A stretch of DNA of 64,000 bases from Paraburkholderia sp. (GCA_004322045.1 SCRN01000034.1:62001-126000), one strand, 5' to 3'. Positions 19,909 to 28,944 are shown, counted from the first letter of the stretch. Numbers and translations are program-made. Notes: a model not told the origin generated them from the sequence alone.

Positions 19909-20275
19909 GTGTGACGCTCCTCACGCGGTGGGTACGTCGAAGCTCCGACACACGCCCTGGTCATACAGTTCCTGATGCCGCGCGCCCCGCTAGCGCTCCG
20001 CAGGGAAACGGCCATGGACCAAGGAAAGACATTCGTCGGACGACTCACCAAAGTGTAGTGCATCGAAGGCCGCGCGCGGCATGCGCCAGGCGAACGTTGA
20101 CCGTTCGGTCTACGCTATGACCGCCCGGGCACGGCTATGCCATTTGCACTCCAGCAAACATTGCGGCGCCAGCATATGATTGCCGCGCGGCGGCGCAAAT
20201 CGATTGACGCGCCGCGCCGTCTGCCCCCGCGGCCGACCGTTCGGAAACGCCAAGTAAAAAAGGAAGACACTCGAC
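19909..20275. other. Intergenic region between divergent S53 peptidase and DUF1993 genes
   Basis: No convincing gene or RNA is visible in these 367 bp. Short open frames on both strands are Arg-rich translations of GC-rich DNA without ribosome-binding sites. The region should contain the promoters of both flanking genes. An AAGGAAG ribosome-binding site for the DUF1993 gene lies at the right end. Confidence 0.5.
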
Positions 20276-20782
20276 ATGACCCTGTCCATGTACCAAGCAT
20301 CGGTGCCCGTGTTCGCACGCGGGCTCACGAACCTGCGCGCCGTCCTGCAAAAAGGGCACGACCATGCTTTGACACAGCACTTCGAGCCATCGATCTTGCT
20401 GTCGAGCCGGCTCTATCCCAACATGCACCCGTTGACGAGGCAGGTGCAGATCGCCGCCGACGCGACGAAGTTTTGCGTCGCGCGGCTGGCCGGCGTCGAG
20501 CCGCCCAAGTACGAGGACGTAGAGACGACCTTCGACGAGCTCTATGCGCGTATCGATAAAACGCTCGCTTACTTGCAAGGCTTCGACGCGGCGCAACTCG
20601 AAGGCAGCGACTCGCGCACGGTGACGCTAACCGTGCCGAGCGGCAAGCATGAATTCATCGGCCATGCGTACCTGCTTCACTTCGCGGTGCCGAACTTCTT
20701 CTTCCATGTGACGACGGCTTACGACATCTTGCGCCACAACGGCGTGGAACTTGGCAAGTTCGATTACCTGGGCCGCGCGTAA
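20276..20782 (+). CDS. DUF1993 family protein
   Basis: A 168-residue protein with the full DUF1993 pattern: N-terminal MTLSMYQASVPVFARGLTNLRAVLQKG, central LYPNMHPLTRQVQIAADATKFCVARLAG, and C-terminal FFHVTTAYDILRHNGVELGKFDYLG. The family is predicted to be a helical bundle related to the DinB/YfiT superfamily; conserved histidines could bind metal, but no function is established. It is cytosolic, with no signal or membrane segment. AAGGAAG 11 bp upstream supports the ATG at 20276. It stands alone and is followed by a large inverted repeat. Confidence 0.85.
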   Translation: MTLSMYQASVPVFARGLTNLRAVLQKGHDHALTQHFEPSILLSSRLYPNMHPLTRQVQIAADATKFCVARLAGVEPPKYEDVETTFDELYARIDKTLAYLQGFDAAQLEGSDSRTVTLTVPSGKHEFIGHAYLLHFAVPNFFFHVTTAYDILRHNGVELGKFDYLGRA

Positions 20783-20795
20783 GCACACAACGGTC

Positions 20796-20844
20796 CACGC
20801 CGTCATGCCCGAAATACTCTCGGGCTATCGGGCATGACGGCGTG
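20796..20844. terminator. 17-bp perfect inverted repeat between convergent genes
   Basis: Two perfect 17-nt arms (20796-20812 and 20828-20844, starting CACGCCGTCATGCC) flank a 15-nt loop, between the end of DUF1993 (+) and the end of the LysE gene (-). There is no T-tract on either strand, so if it terminates transcription it would do so as a strong bidirectional hairpin. A dispersed palindromic repeat is the alternative. Confidence 0.55.
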
Positions 20845-20877
20845 CGCGCTGCACAATCGTTCGGGCGGTGTCGGGTT

Positions 20878-21516
20878 TCAGTCGAGGGACAGACGCACGG
20901 CGAAGCCGAGCAAGGCTGCCGAGAATGTCCAGCGCTGCAGTGTCTGCGCGAGCGGATATTTGCGCAGTAACACAGCAATGCGCCCCGCGCCTACGGCATA
21001 GAGTGCATCGAACAGCATGCCGACAACCAGCAGCACGATGCCCAGCTCCGCGACCTGCAGCGCGATGGGACCAGCGGCCGGCCGCAAGAATTGCGGAAGC
21101 AGCACCGAGCAAAACAGCAGCGCTTTCGGGTTCAGCAAGTTCGTAAGCAGCCCCTTGGTAAAGGCGTGCCGGAGGGCGCCGCGCTCGTTGGCCTGGGCGC
21201 TAGATGCGCCGCTCGCTTCCAGCGCGAACATCGGCGAACGAAAGATTTGAATTGCGATGTAAGCGAGATAAACCGCGCCGCCATATCGAACGATTTCGTA
21301 GAGCCACGGCGCAGCCTTGAGCAGCGCCGCCACACCGCATGCCGAAAGCGTCACGTGCGTCGCACGTGAGACAGCGAGCCCGCCCGCCGCGGTCAATCCG
21401 GTGCGCGTGCCGCGGGCGATGCTGGTCTGCAGGATCAACGCCATGTCGGGGCCGGGAATCGCGTATACGACGATGAGCGCGACGATGAAGGTGATGAGCA
21501 AATCGGCGGAGACCAT
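20878..21516 (-). CDS. LysE/RhtB family amino-acid exporter
   Basis: A 212-residue inner-membrane protein of the LysE/RhtB family with about six hydrophobic segments. The family N-terminus is clear (LLITFIVALIVVYAIPGPDMALILQTSIARG), with the conserved GPDM region, and FTKGLLTNLLNPKALLFCSVLLPQF lies near the middle. Members export amino acids or homoserine lactones; the substrate cannot be read. I choose the ATG at 21516 because GAGGTT precedes it and the protein then starts directly at the first helix. An ATG at 21552 would add 12 hydrophilic residues. Confidence 0.88.
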   Translation of the reverse strand: MVSADLLITFIVALIVVYAIPGPDMALILQTSIARGTRTGLTAAGGLAVSRATHVTLSACGVAALLKAAPWLYEIVRYGGAVYLAYIAIQIFRSPMFALEASGASSAQANERGALRHAFTKGLLTNLLNPKALLFCSVLLPQFLRPAAGPIALQVAELGIVLLVVGMLFDALYAVGAGRIAVLLRKYPLAQTLQRWTFSAALLGFAVRLSLD

Positions 21517-21764
21517 GGCAACCTCGAGAATCGTATGGTGTTCAGGTGCCATATTGTGCCGCGCGATACGGAGCGATTTTCGGCAAAATTCAGCGCCAAA
21601 CGGTCGCTAGAGAGCGCTTTCCGCCAAAATCGGTGTACCTAACCACGCCTTTACACCACTCCGTAATGGGTTTCATCCGAACCTGCCACCGCAGGCCCAC
21701 GGGCCCTTGAACCGCGGGAATCCGGAACCGAGCGCCGGGGGAATCGTGATGAGGGCTGACGTTC

Positions 21765-21965
21765 CTACCATTCGGCAATGCCCACGTCCATGTCCTCGTC
21801 GTAGAACGCAACGAGAAACTCTTCAGGCATCAACCACGAATCGACGCTCACGGTTTGCGCGCCAACATCGACATCCACCTTCGCGTCGGCGTCTACGGAT
21901 TTCATCGCATGCACGATCGTCGCGAGATCGTCGGTGCGAATTTCAGTTTTCATTGCGAACTTCAT
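21765..21965 (-). CDS. Small HMA-like protein lacking the CxxC metal motif
   Basis: A 66-residue protein with a good ribosome-binding site (AGAGGTGAAG) before the ATG at 21965. The pattern (beta)-TIVHAMKSVDADAKVDVDVGAQTVSVDS-(helix)-EEFLVAFYDEDMDV follows the beta-alpha-beta-beta-alpha-beta layout of heavy-metal-associated domains such as CopZ. The usual GMTCxxC loop is replaced by TDDLAT, so it cannot bind copper in the standard way. It is acidic and soluble. Similar cysteine-less small proteins occur in Burkholderiaceae, but I know no function. It stands alone between the LysE and MFS genes. Confidence 0.65.
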   Translation of the reverse strand: MKFAMKTEIRTDDLATIVHAMKSVDADAKVDVDVGAQTVSVDSWLMPEEFLVAFYDEDMDVGIAEW

Positions 21966-22132
21966 TCTTCACCTCTCTGTCTGGATAACCAGCCCCGATA
22001 ACTATAGGATCAACACCCCATGCCACCAACCGAGTTCGCCTCAATTCACTCTTTACATCGCGTAACGCAAACCGAGAGCACGGGGTGGTCATTCAAAACA
22101 GATTCCAGCCAGCAGATTCTCGATGCCTCGTG

Positions 22133-23362
22133 TCAATCTGCGTTTGATGGGACCGGGCCGGCGGACTGGCGAGGCGCGCCGACCCAGTGGACGGCGGCGG
22201 CAACAATCCCGAGAACGACACCGAAGGCAACGATGCCCGACCAGCCAAAGCGGCTCATGAGCCATCCGCTGACCGTTGCGCCGACTGCGCCGCCGAAGAA
22301 GGTGGCCGTCATATACAGGCTATTGATGCGCCCTTGTGCCTTCGGATCGACCGAGAAGGCGCGAGTCTGGTTTGAAACGAGACCGGCCTGCACACCGATA
22401 TCGAGCACGATCACGCCCACGATCAGCAGCGTGAGCGACGTAGCCGCGCCGGAGAGAATCAGGTAAGCAAGCGTCGCGATGCCGATACTCGCGCCGATGA
22501 CCTTGCGAAAGCCCACGCGGTCGGTGGCGTTACCGCCCAGCGATGCGGCGAATGCGCCGGCCGCGCCGATGATGCCGAAGCCGCCCGCCCAGGCGCTGCC
22601 GAGGTGCCATGGTCCGCTCTTGAGCAGCGCGGCGAGATTGACCCAGAAGGCGTTGAAGCAGGCCCACAGCAACGCCTGGATAACCATCGATTCGCGAATC
22701 GGACGATTGTCGCGAACGAGGGGCCACAGCGATGCGAGCAGACGGCCATACGAAAGATTCGTGGATGGCACGCCCTTCGGCAGAAGCGCAGCGGCAGCAA
22801 TCAAGACCGGCACCATGAACGCGGCTTCCGCACCGTATACCACGCGCCAACCCCACGTCGCGCCAATCACGCCCGCGATCGTGCGGCCGACCAGAATGCC
22901 GACCATGATGCCGCTCACGACGGTGCCGACGTTACGGCCGCGCTCGCTCGGCAACGACATGACAGCCGCGAAGGGCACGAGCTGCTGGGGTACGCAGCTC
23001 ACAATGCCGAGCGCAAACGAAGCCGCGATCAGCGCCCAGATGCCGTGCGCAACCGCCGCGCTCGCCGCAAACACAAGCGCGAGCACGATTTGCCCGAGCA
23101 CGAGCCTGCGCCGGTCGAAGCGGTCGCCAAGCGGCAGCAGCAGCGCGAGGCCGGTCGAGAAGCCGAACAGTGCCGCGCCGGCGACGAAATCGACCGCCGT
23201 AATGTTGACCCGCAGGCCGGCTGCGATCAGCGGTAGGATCGGCTGCGTGCAATAGATGTTGGTGATTACTGCTCCTGCGATGATCGCCATCATGACGATC
23301 TTGCCGCGCGATGCGACGGCGGGCGTAGCTGAACTTTCTCGAGTGCTTGGTGAGCCGCTCAC
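22133..23362 (-). CDS. MFS transporter (AraJ/YnfM-like, 12 TM)
   Basis: A major facilitator superfamily permease of about 409 residues with twelve hydrophobic segments. The loop between helices 2 and 3 carries the MFS signature (GDRFDRRRLVLGQIV). After the first helix it has NIYCTQPILPLIA, typical of the YnfM/AraJ drug or sugar efflux subgroup. GGAGG ends 5 bp before a GTG at 23362, so I choose that start. An in-frame GTG at 23368 overlaps the ribosome-binding site. It lies 166 bp downstream of the outer-membrane factor gene on the same strand and might be read from the same operon, but it has its own ribosome-binding site and spacing. Confidence 0.87.
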   Translation of the reverse strand: MSGSPSTRESSATPAVASRGKIVMMAIIAGAVITNIYCTQPILPLIAAGLRVNITAVDFVAGAALFGFSTGLALLLPLGDRFDRRRLVLGQIVLALVFAASAAVAHGIWALIAASFALGIVSCVPQQLVPFAAVMSLPSERGRNVGTVVSGIMVGILVGRTIAGVIGATWGWRVVYGAEAAFMVPVLIAAAALLPKGVPSTNLSYGRLLASLWPLVRDNRPIRESMVIQALLWACFNAFWVNLAALLKSGPWHLGSAWAGGFGIIGAAGAFAASLGGNATDRVGFRKVIGASIGIATLAYLILSGAATSLTLLIVGVIVLDIGVQAGLVSNQTRAFSVDPKAQGRINSLYMTATFFGGAVGATVSGWLMSRFGWSGIVAFGVVLGIVAAAVHWVGAPRQSAGPVPSNAD

Positions 23363-23528
23363 GACCACCTCCTTTTTCGTAGAATGTCTCTGGTCGTCGC
23401 AGCCATTTGCCGCGATCCAGATTTAGGTCGAACGTTACGCACGCGTATTCGCGAAGCGAATCCCTCACGATCAAGATTCATCCTCGACCCTCGGCGTGGG
23501 GCTGATACGCGCGCATTCTGACCATGGA

Positions 23529-25061
23529 TTACCCGCCATAGGTCGACTCCCATCCGCCTCCCAGCGCTTTGCAAAGCGTAATGAGATTCGTGGCCGCCGT
23601 GGCTCTGCTTTGTTCGAGATTGCTTTGTGCTTCGAGCAACTGCTTCTGCACGTTCAATACGTCGAGGTAATCGAGCGCCCCGGCCTTGTACCGATCCCGC
23701 GCGACCGAAAGCGCGCGCTCGTTCATGGTCACGGCCCGGGCCAGCCGGTCGCGGCGGCGCTGCTCGGCGTCGTAGGTGACGAGCGCGTCGTCCACCTCCC
23801 GCCACGCGCGCAGCACCGTCTCCCTGTAGGCAATCGCGGCCTCCTTCTGTTGTGCCTTGCGCAGCGCAAGCATGCCCTTCAGGCGACCACCTTCGAAGAT
23901 CGGAAATGTAATGGAGGGGCCGGCGACGAACTGGCCGGACGCCCAACTGGCCAGACTCGAGAGTTGAAGACTCTGAAAGCCCGCGCTTCCGTTAAGCATG
24001 ATGCGCGGATAAAAGTCGGCCTTCGCCACGCCGATTGACGCTGTCGCCGCGTGCAGTTCGGCTTCCGCCTTACGGATATCCGGGCGGCGCCGCACGAGTT
24101 CCGAAGGAAAGCCGATTGCCACCTGCGCGGGCAGCGCGGGCACCTCCTGAGTTGCAGCGAGCGTCTGCCGCAGCGCACCAGGCTCCTCGCCGAGCAGCAG
24201 GCCGATTGCATTGATCGTCGTTTCGGAGTGCGATTCGAGCGTGGGAATCAGACTTTCGATATTCTCCACCTGGGCCGCAGCGTTCGAGACATCGAGATCG
24301 GTGGTGACGCCTTCACGCTCGCGCACCTGCGTGAGCTTCAACGCGTCGTTGGCGATGTCCAGGTTTTGATGCGCTATCTTCAGGAGCTCCTGCGTATCGC
24401 GCAACTCGATATAGTCCCGCGCAAGCTCCGCGCGCGCGCTGAGCAAGACCGCGTTCCGGTCATCATACGAGGCCTCGGAAAGCGCAGTCGCCGCTTCCAC
24501 GCTGCGTCGCACGTGGCCCCAGATATCGATCTCCCATGACGTGTCGAAGCCGACCTGATACAGGTTATAGGCAGGCGATCCCTTGGAGCCCGGCATGGCC
24601 GCCACACCAAGAGGCGCGGCGCCGGAAGCCGACTGCGGCTGACTCTGCGTCGGGCTCACCCCAAGCAGCGAGAGAATGCCGTTCTCGCTGCCGCGTTCGC
24701 GGTTATACGATGCCGCGCCGTCGAGCGTCGGATATTCGGCCGCGCCCGCCACACGGCGCTCGGCGCGGCTTTGCAACAGGCGCGCCGACGCGGCCGCCAC
24801 TTCCAGGTTCGCATCAGCGAGTTGCTCTTCCAGGCCGTTCAACACTGGATCGTTGAACAACGTCCACCATTGCAGACCGAACTGGCCTTCCACAGCTTTG
24901 CTCTGCGCCTGCGCCGTCTGCGTACGGTTGAAAACCCCTGGTGTCGACGACTTTGGTGGTTCGAAGTTGGGACCCACCGTGCAACCTACTAGCGCCGGGA
25001 AAGCCACGCACGCGAGGACCGTGAGAAGGATCGCACCAATAGAATATCGGCTCGTGTTCAT
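23529..25061 (-). CDS. Outer-membrane efflux lipoprotein (NodT/OprM family)
   Basis: A 510-residue TolC-like outer-membrane channel. The N-terminus is a lipoprotein signal with lipobox LVGC (AFPALVGCTVGPNFEPP), so it is lipidated and anchored in the outer membrane. The two OEP repeats follow, with the family patterns WWTLFNDPVLNGLEEQLADANLEVAAASARLLQSRAER and FDTSWEIDIWGHVRRSVEAA, then SELVRRRPDIRKAEAELHAATASIGVAKADFYPRI. It ends the tripartite pump operon; its start overlaps the HlyD stop as ATGA, which indicates translational coupling. Confidence 0.92.
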   Translation of the reverse strand: MNTSRYSIGAILLTVLACVAFPALVGCTVGPNFEPPKSSTPGVFNRTQTAQAQSKAVEGQFGLQWWTLFNDPVLNGLEEQLADANLEVAAASARLLQSRAERRVAGAAEYPTLDGAASYNRERGSENGILSLLGVSPTQSQPQSASGAAPLGVAAMPGSKGSPAYNLYQVGFDTSWEIDIWGHVRRSVEAATALSEASYDDRNAVLLSARAELARDYIELRDTQELLKIAHQNLDIANDALKLTQVREREGVTTDLDVSNAAAQVENIESLIPTLESHSETTINAIGLLLGEEPGALRQTLAATQEVPALPAQVAIGFPSELVRRRPDIRKAEAELHAATASIGVAKADFYPRIMLNGSAGFQSLQLSSLASWASGQFVAGPSITFPIFEGGRLKGMLALRKAQQKEAAIAYRETVLRAWREVDDALVTYDAEQRRRDRLARAVTMNERALSVARDRYKAGALDYLDVLNVQKQLLEAQSNLEQSRATAATNLITLCKALGGGWESTYGG

Positions 25062-26146
25062 TTTCTTTCCGCTGCCTCGGCTGTCGCTTCTGCGCCCCGC
25101 CCAACGGCCACCTCGACTTCCACCGAGAGGCCGACCCCCAATACGGCTGCAGCAGGCTGTCCGCGATCGATCGTGATCTTGACCGGCACGCGCTGCACCA
25201 CCTTCGTAAAGTTGCCTGTCGCGTTGTCAGGTGCGATCGGCGCGAAGCTCACGCCGGTGGCCGGCGCGAGGCTGTCGATGCGGCCATGAATCACGACGCC
25301 GGGCAGGCTGTCGACCGTCACGCGCGCGCGTTCGCCGGGCCGCATATTGGTGATCTGGCTCTCCTGGAAGTTGGCGACGACATACGCATCCGATAGCGGA
25401 ACGATGGCCAGCAACGGGGCACCGGGCGTCACGAATGCGCCGACTCGTGCCGAGCGGCGTCCCACTTTGCCGTCGACGGGCGCGCGGACTTCCGCATAGG
25501 AGAGGTTAAGCTTCGCTTGTTCGAGCACCGCTTCGGCGTGCTCAAGCGCGCCGGCGGCCTTGTCGCGCTCGGTGCGCAGGACGTCCAGATTCTCTTTCGT
25601 GGCCATCAGCACCGCCTGATCGTGCGACTGCTGCGCAAGCTGCTCGGCGAGCGTGCTCGAAGCCCGTTGTTGCTCCTGAGCGGTCCCCGCCCCCGCAACG
25701 GAAAGGTTCTGATAGCGCGACGCGTTCGCCCGCGCGAAGCCGATCGCCGCGTCGTCGGAGCGAAGCGTGGCGCGCGCCTGGTCGACGAGCGAAGGCTGGC
25801 GCGCGATCTGCGCGTCAAAGTTTGCCACCGACGCCTTCGCGGCCACCACCTCCGCCTCGGCGCTCATCAACGCGGCGCGATAGTCGCGCTCGTCGATGCG
25901 CACCAACAGCTGACCTGCCTTCACGTCCTCGTTATCGTTCGCCAGTACGTCGGTGATCTGCCCCGAGACTCGCGGCGCGACAAGCGTGAAATCCGCAGCG
26001 ACGTAGGCGTCGTTCGTGGATTCGGAACTGATGTGAGACAGGAGCTTCGTGCCGGCCCACGCAGCAACGCCGGCGGCGACGACGAGCGCTGCAAGACGAT
26101 GCCATTTCAATCTGGACGGTGTGGGGATGGGATGGGTCGATGACAT
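25058..26146 (-). CDS. HlyD/EmrA family membrane-fusion adaptor
   Basis: A 362-residue periplasmic adaptor. One N-terminal membrane helix (LAALVVAAGVAAWAGTKLL, about 16-35) is followed by the barrel-sandwich half-motif (NDAYVAADFTLVAPRVSGQITDVLANDNEDVKAGQLLVRID), a long helical hairpin rich in Ala/Glu/Gln (about 100-210), and the second half (AEVRAPVDGKVGRRSARVGAFVTPGAPLLAIVPL). It links the DHA2 pump to the outer-membrane channel. GAGGTA before the ATG at 26146 supports the start. It is 12 bp from the pump gene upstream and overlaps the channel gene downstream. Confidence 0.92.
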   Translation of the reverse strand: MSSTHPIPTPSRLKWHRLAALVVAAGVAAWAGTKLLSHISSESTNDAYVAADFTLVAPRVSGQITDVLANDNEDVKAGQLLVRIDERDYRAALMSAEAEVVAAKASVANFDAQIARQPSLVDQARATLRSDDAAIGFARANASRYQNLSVAGAGTAQEQQRASSTLAEQLAQQSHDQAVLMATKENLDVLRTERDKAAGALEHAEAVLEQAKLNLSYAEVRAPVDGKVGRRSARVGAFVTPGAPLLAIVPLSDAYVVANFQESQITNMRPGERARVTVDSLPGVVIHGRIDSLAPATGVSFAPIAPDNATGNFTKVVQRVPVKITIDRGQPAAAVLGVGLSVEVEVAVGRGAEATAEAAERK

Positions 26147-26158
26147 GGAAAACGTACC

Positions 26159-27799
26159 TCATTTCGAAGCGGGCGGCATGGTGCTCCACGGCGGATAGAT
26201 CCGCACCGGCAACACAGGGACAAGAAGAAGCAGAGCGAGCGCAACGCACGCCATCACCCGATAGAGATCGGCGCAAGTGAGCACCACTGCCTGCTCGTGA
26301 ATACGGTGCGCGAGTTGCCCCAGCGCATAGGGTGTGACAGGGCCGGGGCTTGCCAGAAGCGCGCGGTTGCCCAGTTGGTCGACGAGCATGCTCGAATGGA
26401 ACTGTCCGCGCGCGGTGCCCATGCCTTCGATCAGACCCGTCGCTATTGCAGCGGAGAACGTCTTGAGCGTATTGAACATTGCCGAAGCGAACGGGCCTTC
26501 CGTTGGGGGCAAACCCGTTGTTACGCCCATGAGGATCGACATGATCACCATGGGCTGTGCGACGATCTGCAGCGCCTGCAGCACATAGAAGTTGTCACGA
26601 ATCCACTCGGACGTCATGAAGCTGCCGAGAGCACACGTCGTGAACATCAGTGACAGCCCTGTCGCGATCACCCAGCGATGATCGGCGCGCCGCGTATTCA
26701 ATAAAGCCGCCGTCAAGGGGAGCGTAATCAGCAGCGGAATGGCAAGCAACAGCGAAAGCGGCGCCGTCTGCAGCGGCCGGTACGCGTGAACTTTGGTGAG
26801 GAACTGCACGGGTATCGCCGCAACGCCCACGAGCAGAATCACTGCGCCGAACAAGGTTGATAGTCCGTGCGTGAAATTTCTGCGCTCGAGCAACTGGAGC
26901 TTGAAAAATGGCACGGGCTGAAACCACTCGTTGATAAGGAAGACCACGAGCAGCAGCCCGCCACCGCAGAACATTACGCGGATAAAGTCCGATTCGAACC
27001 AGTCGAGCCGGTCGCCTTGCAGAAGCCCCGTCACGAGCATGGCGAACGCGGGCAAGCCTGTAACGAACCCAACCCAGTCGAAGGTGCGAAAACGTTCGAG
27101 CTTGACGGGATCGGCGGGCAGCCCCTGCTGAATCGCAACACAGCACAGCACGCCGAGCGGAATGATTTGCCAGAATGCCATGCGCCAGTTCACGAACTCC
27201 GTCCACAACGCGGCGAGCGGTGTGGCGAGCGCAGGGCCGAAGGTCGCCGTGAGTGCATAGCCGGCGAGCCCATACAGTTTGAATTTGGGCGGCAGATAAC
27301 GCAGCGCGACGATGATCAGCATGGGGGGCAAACAGCCGCCCGCCATTCCCTGGAAGATACGCAAGACATAGAGCGTCACCAGATTCGGCGCAAACGGGCA
27401 CAGCAACCCAAAGCACATCGTGGCTAGCACGGCGCCAATCGTGAAGCGCTTGAGCGTAAAGGTGATGCCGAACCAGGGCGCGAATACCATCGTTGCGACG
27501 TTGGCGGCTTCGAAAAGTGAAGTGAGCCACGTCCCGTCGTCATGTCCGATCAGGAACGCCCCCTGGATATCTGCCATTGCCGCCGCCGTCACCTGTTCGT
27601 TGAGGATGGCCAGCAATGAAGCGAACAACATGCCGAGCAGGCCCACCACAATTCGTCCGGTAAAGGCCGCTTGCGCGGAGGCAGGCTGCGCCGGCGCCGC
27701 AACTTCGCGCACAGGGCGTGGTTCCAGCACTTGTGGGGCCGTTCCCGTTGCCGCTTCCGTTCCAATCGTCAAAGGGTCCGCAGTTGTCATGGCGATCAT
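26159..27799 (-). CDS. DHA2 family MFS multidrug efflux pump (EmrB-like, 14 TM)
   Basis: A 546-residue inner-membrane drug:H+ antiporter of the DHA2 family with about 14 hydrophobic segments. Helix 1 has IVVGLLGMLFASLLAILNEQVTAAAMADIQGAF, in the place of the usual ATP-free substrate-site region of EmrB, and there is a motif-C-like GLAGYALTATFGPALATPLAALW. It is first in a three-gene operon with HlyD and NodT-type genes, forming a complete inner-to-outer-membrane efflux system like EmrAB-TolC. ATG at 27799 with GAGAAG just upstream is the likely start; a TTG precedes it. Substrates are unknown. Confidence 0.92.
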   Translation of the reverse strand: MIAMTTADPLTIGTEAATGTAPQVLEPRPVREVAAPAQPASAQAAFTGRIVVGLLGMLFASLLAILNEQVTAAAMADIQGAFLIGHDDGTWLTSLFEAANVATMVFAPWFGITFTLKRFTIGAVLATMCFGLLCPFAPNLVTLYVLRIFQGMAGGCLPPMLIIVALRYLPPKFKLYGLAGYALTATFGPALATPLAALWTEFVNWRMAFWQIIPLGVLCCVAIQQGLPADPVKLERFRTFDWVGFVTGLPAFAMLVTGLLQGDRLDWFESDFIRVMFCGGGLLLVVFLINEWFQPVPFFKLQLLERRNFTHGLSTLFGAVILLVGVAAIPVQFLTKVHAYRPLQTAPLSLLLAIPLLITLPLTAALLNTRRADHRWVIATGLSLMFTTCALGSFMTSEWIRDNFYVLQALQIVAQPMVIMSILMGVTTGLPPTEGPFASAMFNTLKTFSAAIATGLIEGMGTARGQFHSSMLVDQLGNRALLASPGPVTPYALGQLAHRIHEQAVVLTCADLYRVMACVALALLLLVPVLPVRIYPPWSTMPPASK

Positions 27800-27802
27800 C
27801 AA

Positions 27803-28334
27803 CTTCTCGGGTTTCGTTAGCTATACCGTTCGAGATGGCTATTCCGCTAAGAGCCAATTCAGCGCCCCGCATCCTCACGCGATGCGATGACTGCGCTATC
27901 GGTTTCGCCTCGCATTGCTACTATTCACTGATGGGTTTATTGTCAGAGATGAACCCAATTTCTTAAAGTCTCGCCTGGTTTAGTTTTGGGCCATCTAGCA
28001 CGAGAATTTTGCCAGGCCATCCGGCCGTGATCCGCCCAGCGCGTATGCGCTGCGTCATCGCAGCCCCGACCGATCATGTGCGGGTCAGCGCTGCGCGCTT
28101 TCGGGTCAATCGAGGTTATGAGGTGATACTAGACGGCACACGATGCATAGAATCGTGGCGTACAGATTCAGGACACGGGTGAATTGCACTAGACCCGATT
28201 AACGAAAATCTAAAAGCGAACCAGAAGCGGTAGGCGTCAAACGTCTTCCGCTTCCGCTTCCGCTTTCGCTCTTGCTTGTGCTTTATTTTTAGCTTTTGTT
28301 TTCGTTTGCCATAGACTCAGAACGGGGAGTCAAG
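27803..28334. other. Gene-free upstream region of the efflux operon
   Basis: These ~530 bp between the pump gene and the LysR remnant carry no supported gene. Base composition is visibly more A/T-rich than the flanks, with runs such as TTTATTTTTAGCTTTTG. The operon promoter should lie in the first 150 bp; an interrupted inverted repeat (GGGTTTAT...ATGAACCC) at about 27935-27957 could be a regulator site. A hexamer repeat lies at 28245-28268. Confidence 0.5.
28245..28268. repeat. CTTCCG hexamer microsatellite
   Basis: Three exact CTTCCG units followed by CTTTCG, continuing into a pyrimidine-rich tract to about 28312. It sits 66 bp upstream of the LysR-gene remnant. It is read directly from the sequence; no function is claimed. 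Confidence 0.6.
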
Positions 28335-28451
28335 ATGGACAGATTTCGCGAGACGGAGGTTTTTGCAGCCATCCTCGAACGCCGCAGTTTCAGCGCCGCC
28401 TCGCCGCAATACGAAGTTCACGGTAGGCGCTCACGAGCGCGTCGAGGCTGA
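28335..28451 (+). pseudogene. Truncated 5' remnant of a LysR-family regulator
   Basis: An ATG at 28335 preceded by GGGGAG starts MDRFRETEVFAAILERRSFSAAS, the start of a typical LysR-family HTH domain (compare MDxFxxFxxVAExxSFSxAA). After about 22 codons the frame runs into the 3' end of the mug gene on the other strand and stops at 28451. Only the first helix region survives, so no regulator can be made. Its orientation, divergent from the efflux operon, is the usual place of a LysR regulator of such pumps, so the operon may have lost its local regulator. Family call is by pattern from a short stretch. Confidence 0.6.
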
Positions 28452-28944
28452 ATGCGCGATTCAGGCCGCTCGGGTTGGGCAGAACCCAGACGCGCGCGCC
28501 GCCGAATTTGCTGGATTGCAAACCCCACTGGATATCTCGCTTGCCGGACATTTCGGCCAGCGCCATCTTGCCGAGAAAGGCGACAAACCGTGGCGCGTAG
28601 CGTTGAATCTTCAGCTCGAATTGTGCCGCGGCAGCTTGAATCTCGACTCCCGACAATTCGTCCGCGCGTGCCGTCGCGCGCGAGACCACCGTAGTCAGAC
28701 CAAAGCCATGCTGCAGCAACTCACGGTCGTTCTCGGGGCGGAACTCCTCGGGCGTAAAGCCGGCGCGGTGAAGCACTCGCCAAAACCGGTTCCCTCTGCC
28801 ATCGAAGTGGCGCCCCGTGGCCGCTGCACGCATGCCCGGATTGATCCCGCAAAATAGCACCGACAAGCCGGGTTCGATGATGTCGGGAAGGAACGTCGCG
28901 GAATCCGCGTTTGCTGTCTCCGCCAGGGAATCGCCGCTATGCAC
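28390..28944 (-). CDS. mug: G/U mismatch-specific uracil-DNA glycosylase
   Basis: A base-excision repair enzyme that removes uracil or ethenocytosine from mismatches. The first UDG motif VLFCGINPGMRAA has the catalytic Asn in GINPG, and the second motif WVLPNPSGLNRAF is intact. The central part (NRFWRVLHRAGFTPEEF, GLTTVVSRATARADEL) matches Mug throughout. I place the start at the GTG at 28944, which overlaps the end of the upstream GlxA gene and follows GGGGAGG by 3 bp; it gives 184 residues with a short N-terminal extension. Upstream ATG choices would read through the GlxA gene in another frame. The 3' end overlaps the LysR remnant on the opposite strand. Confidence 0.88.
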   Translation of the reverse strand: MHSGDSLAETANADSATFLPDIIEPGLSVLFCGINPGMRAAATGRHFDGRGNRFWRVLHRAGFTPEEFRPENDRELLQHGFGLTTVVSRATARADELSGVEIQAAAAQFELKIQRYAPRFVAFLGKMALAEMSGKRDIQWGLQSSKFGGARVWVLPNPSGLNRAFSLDALVSAYRELRIAARRR

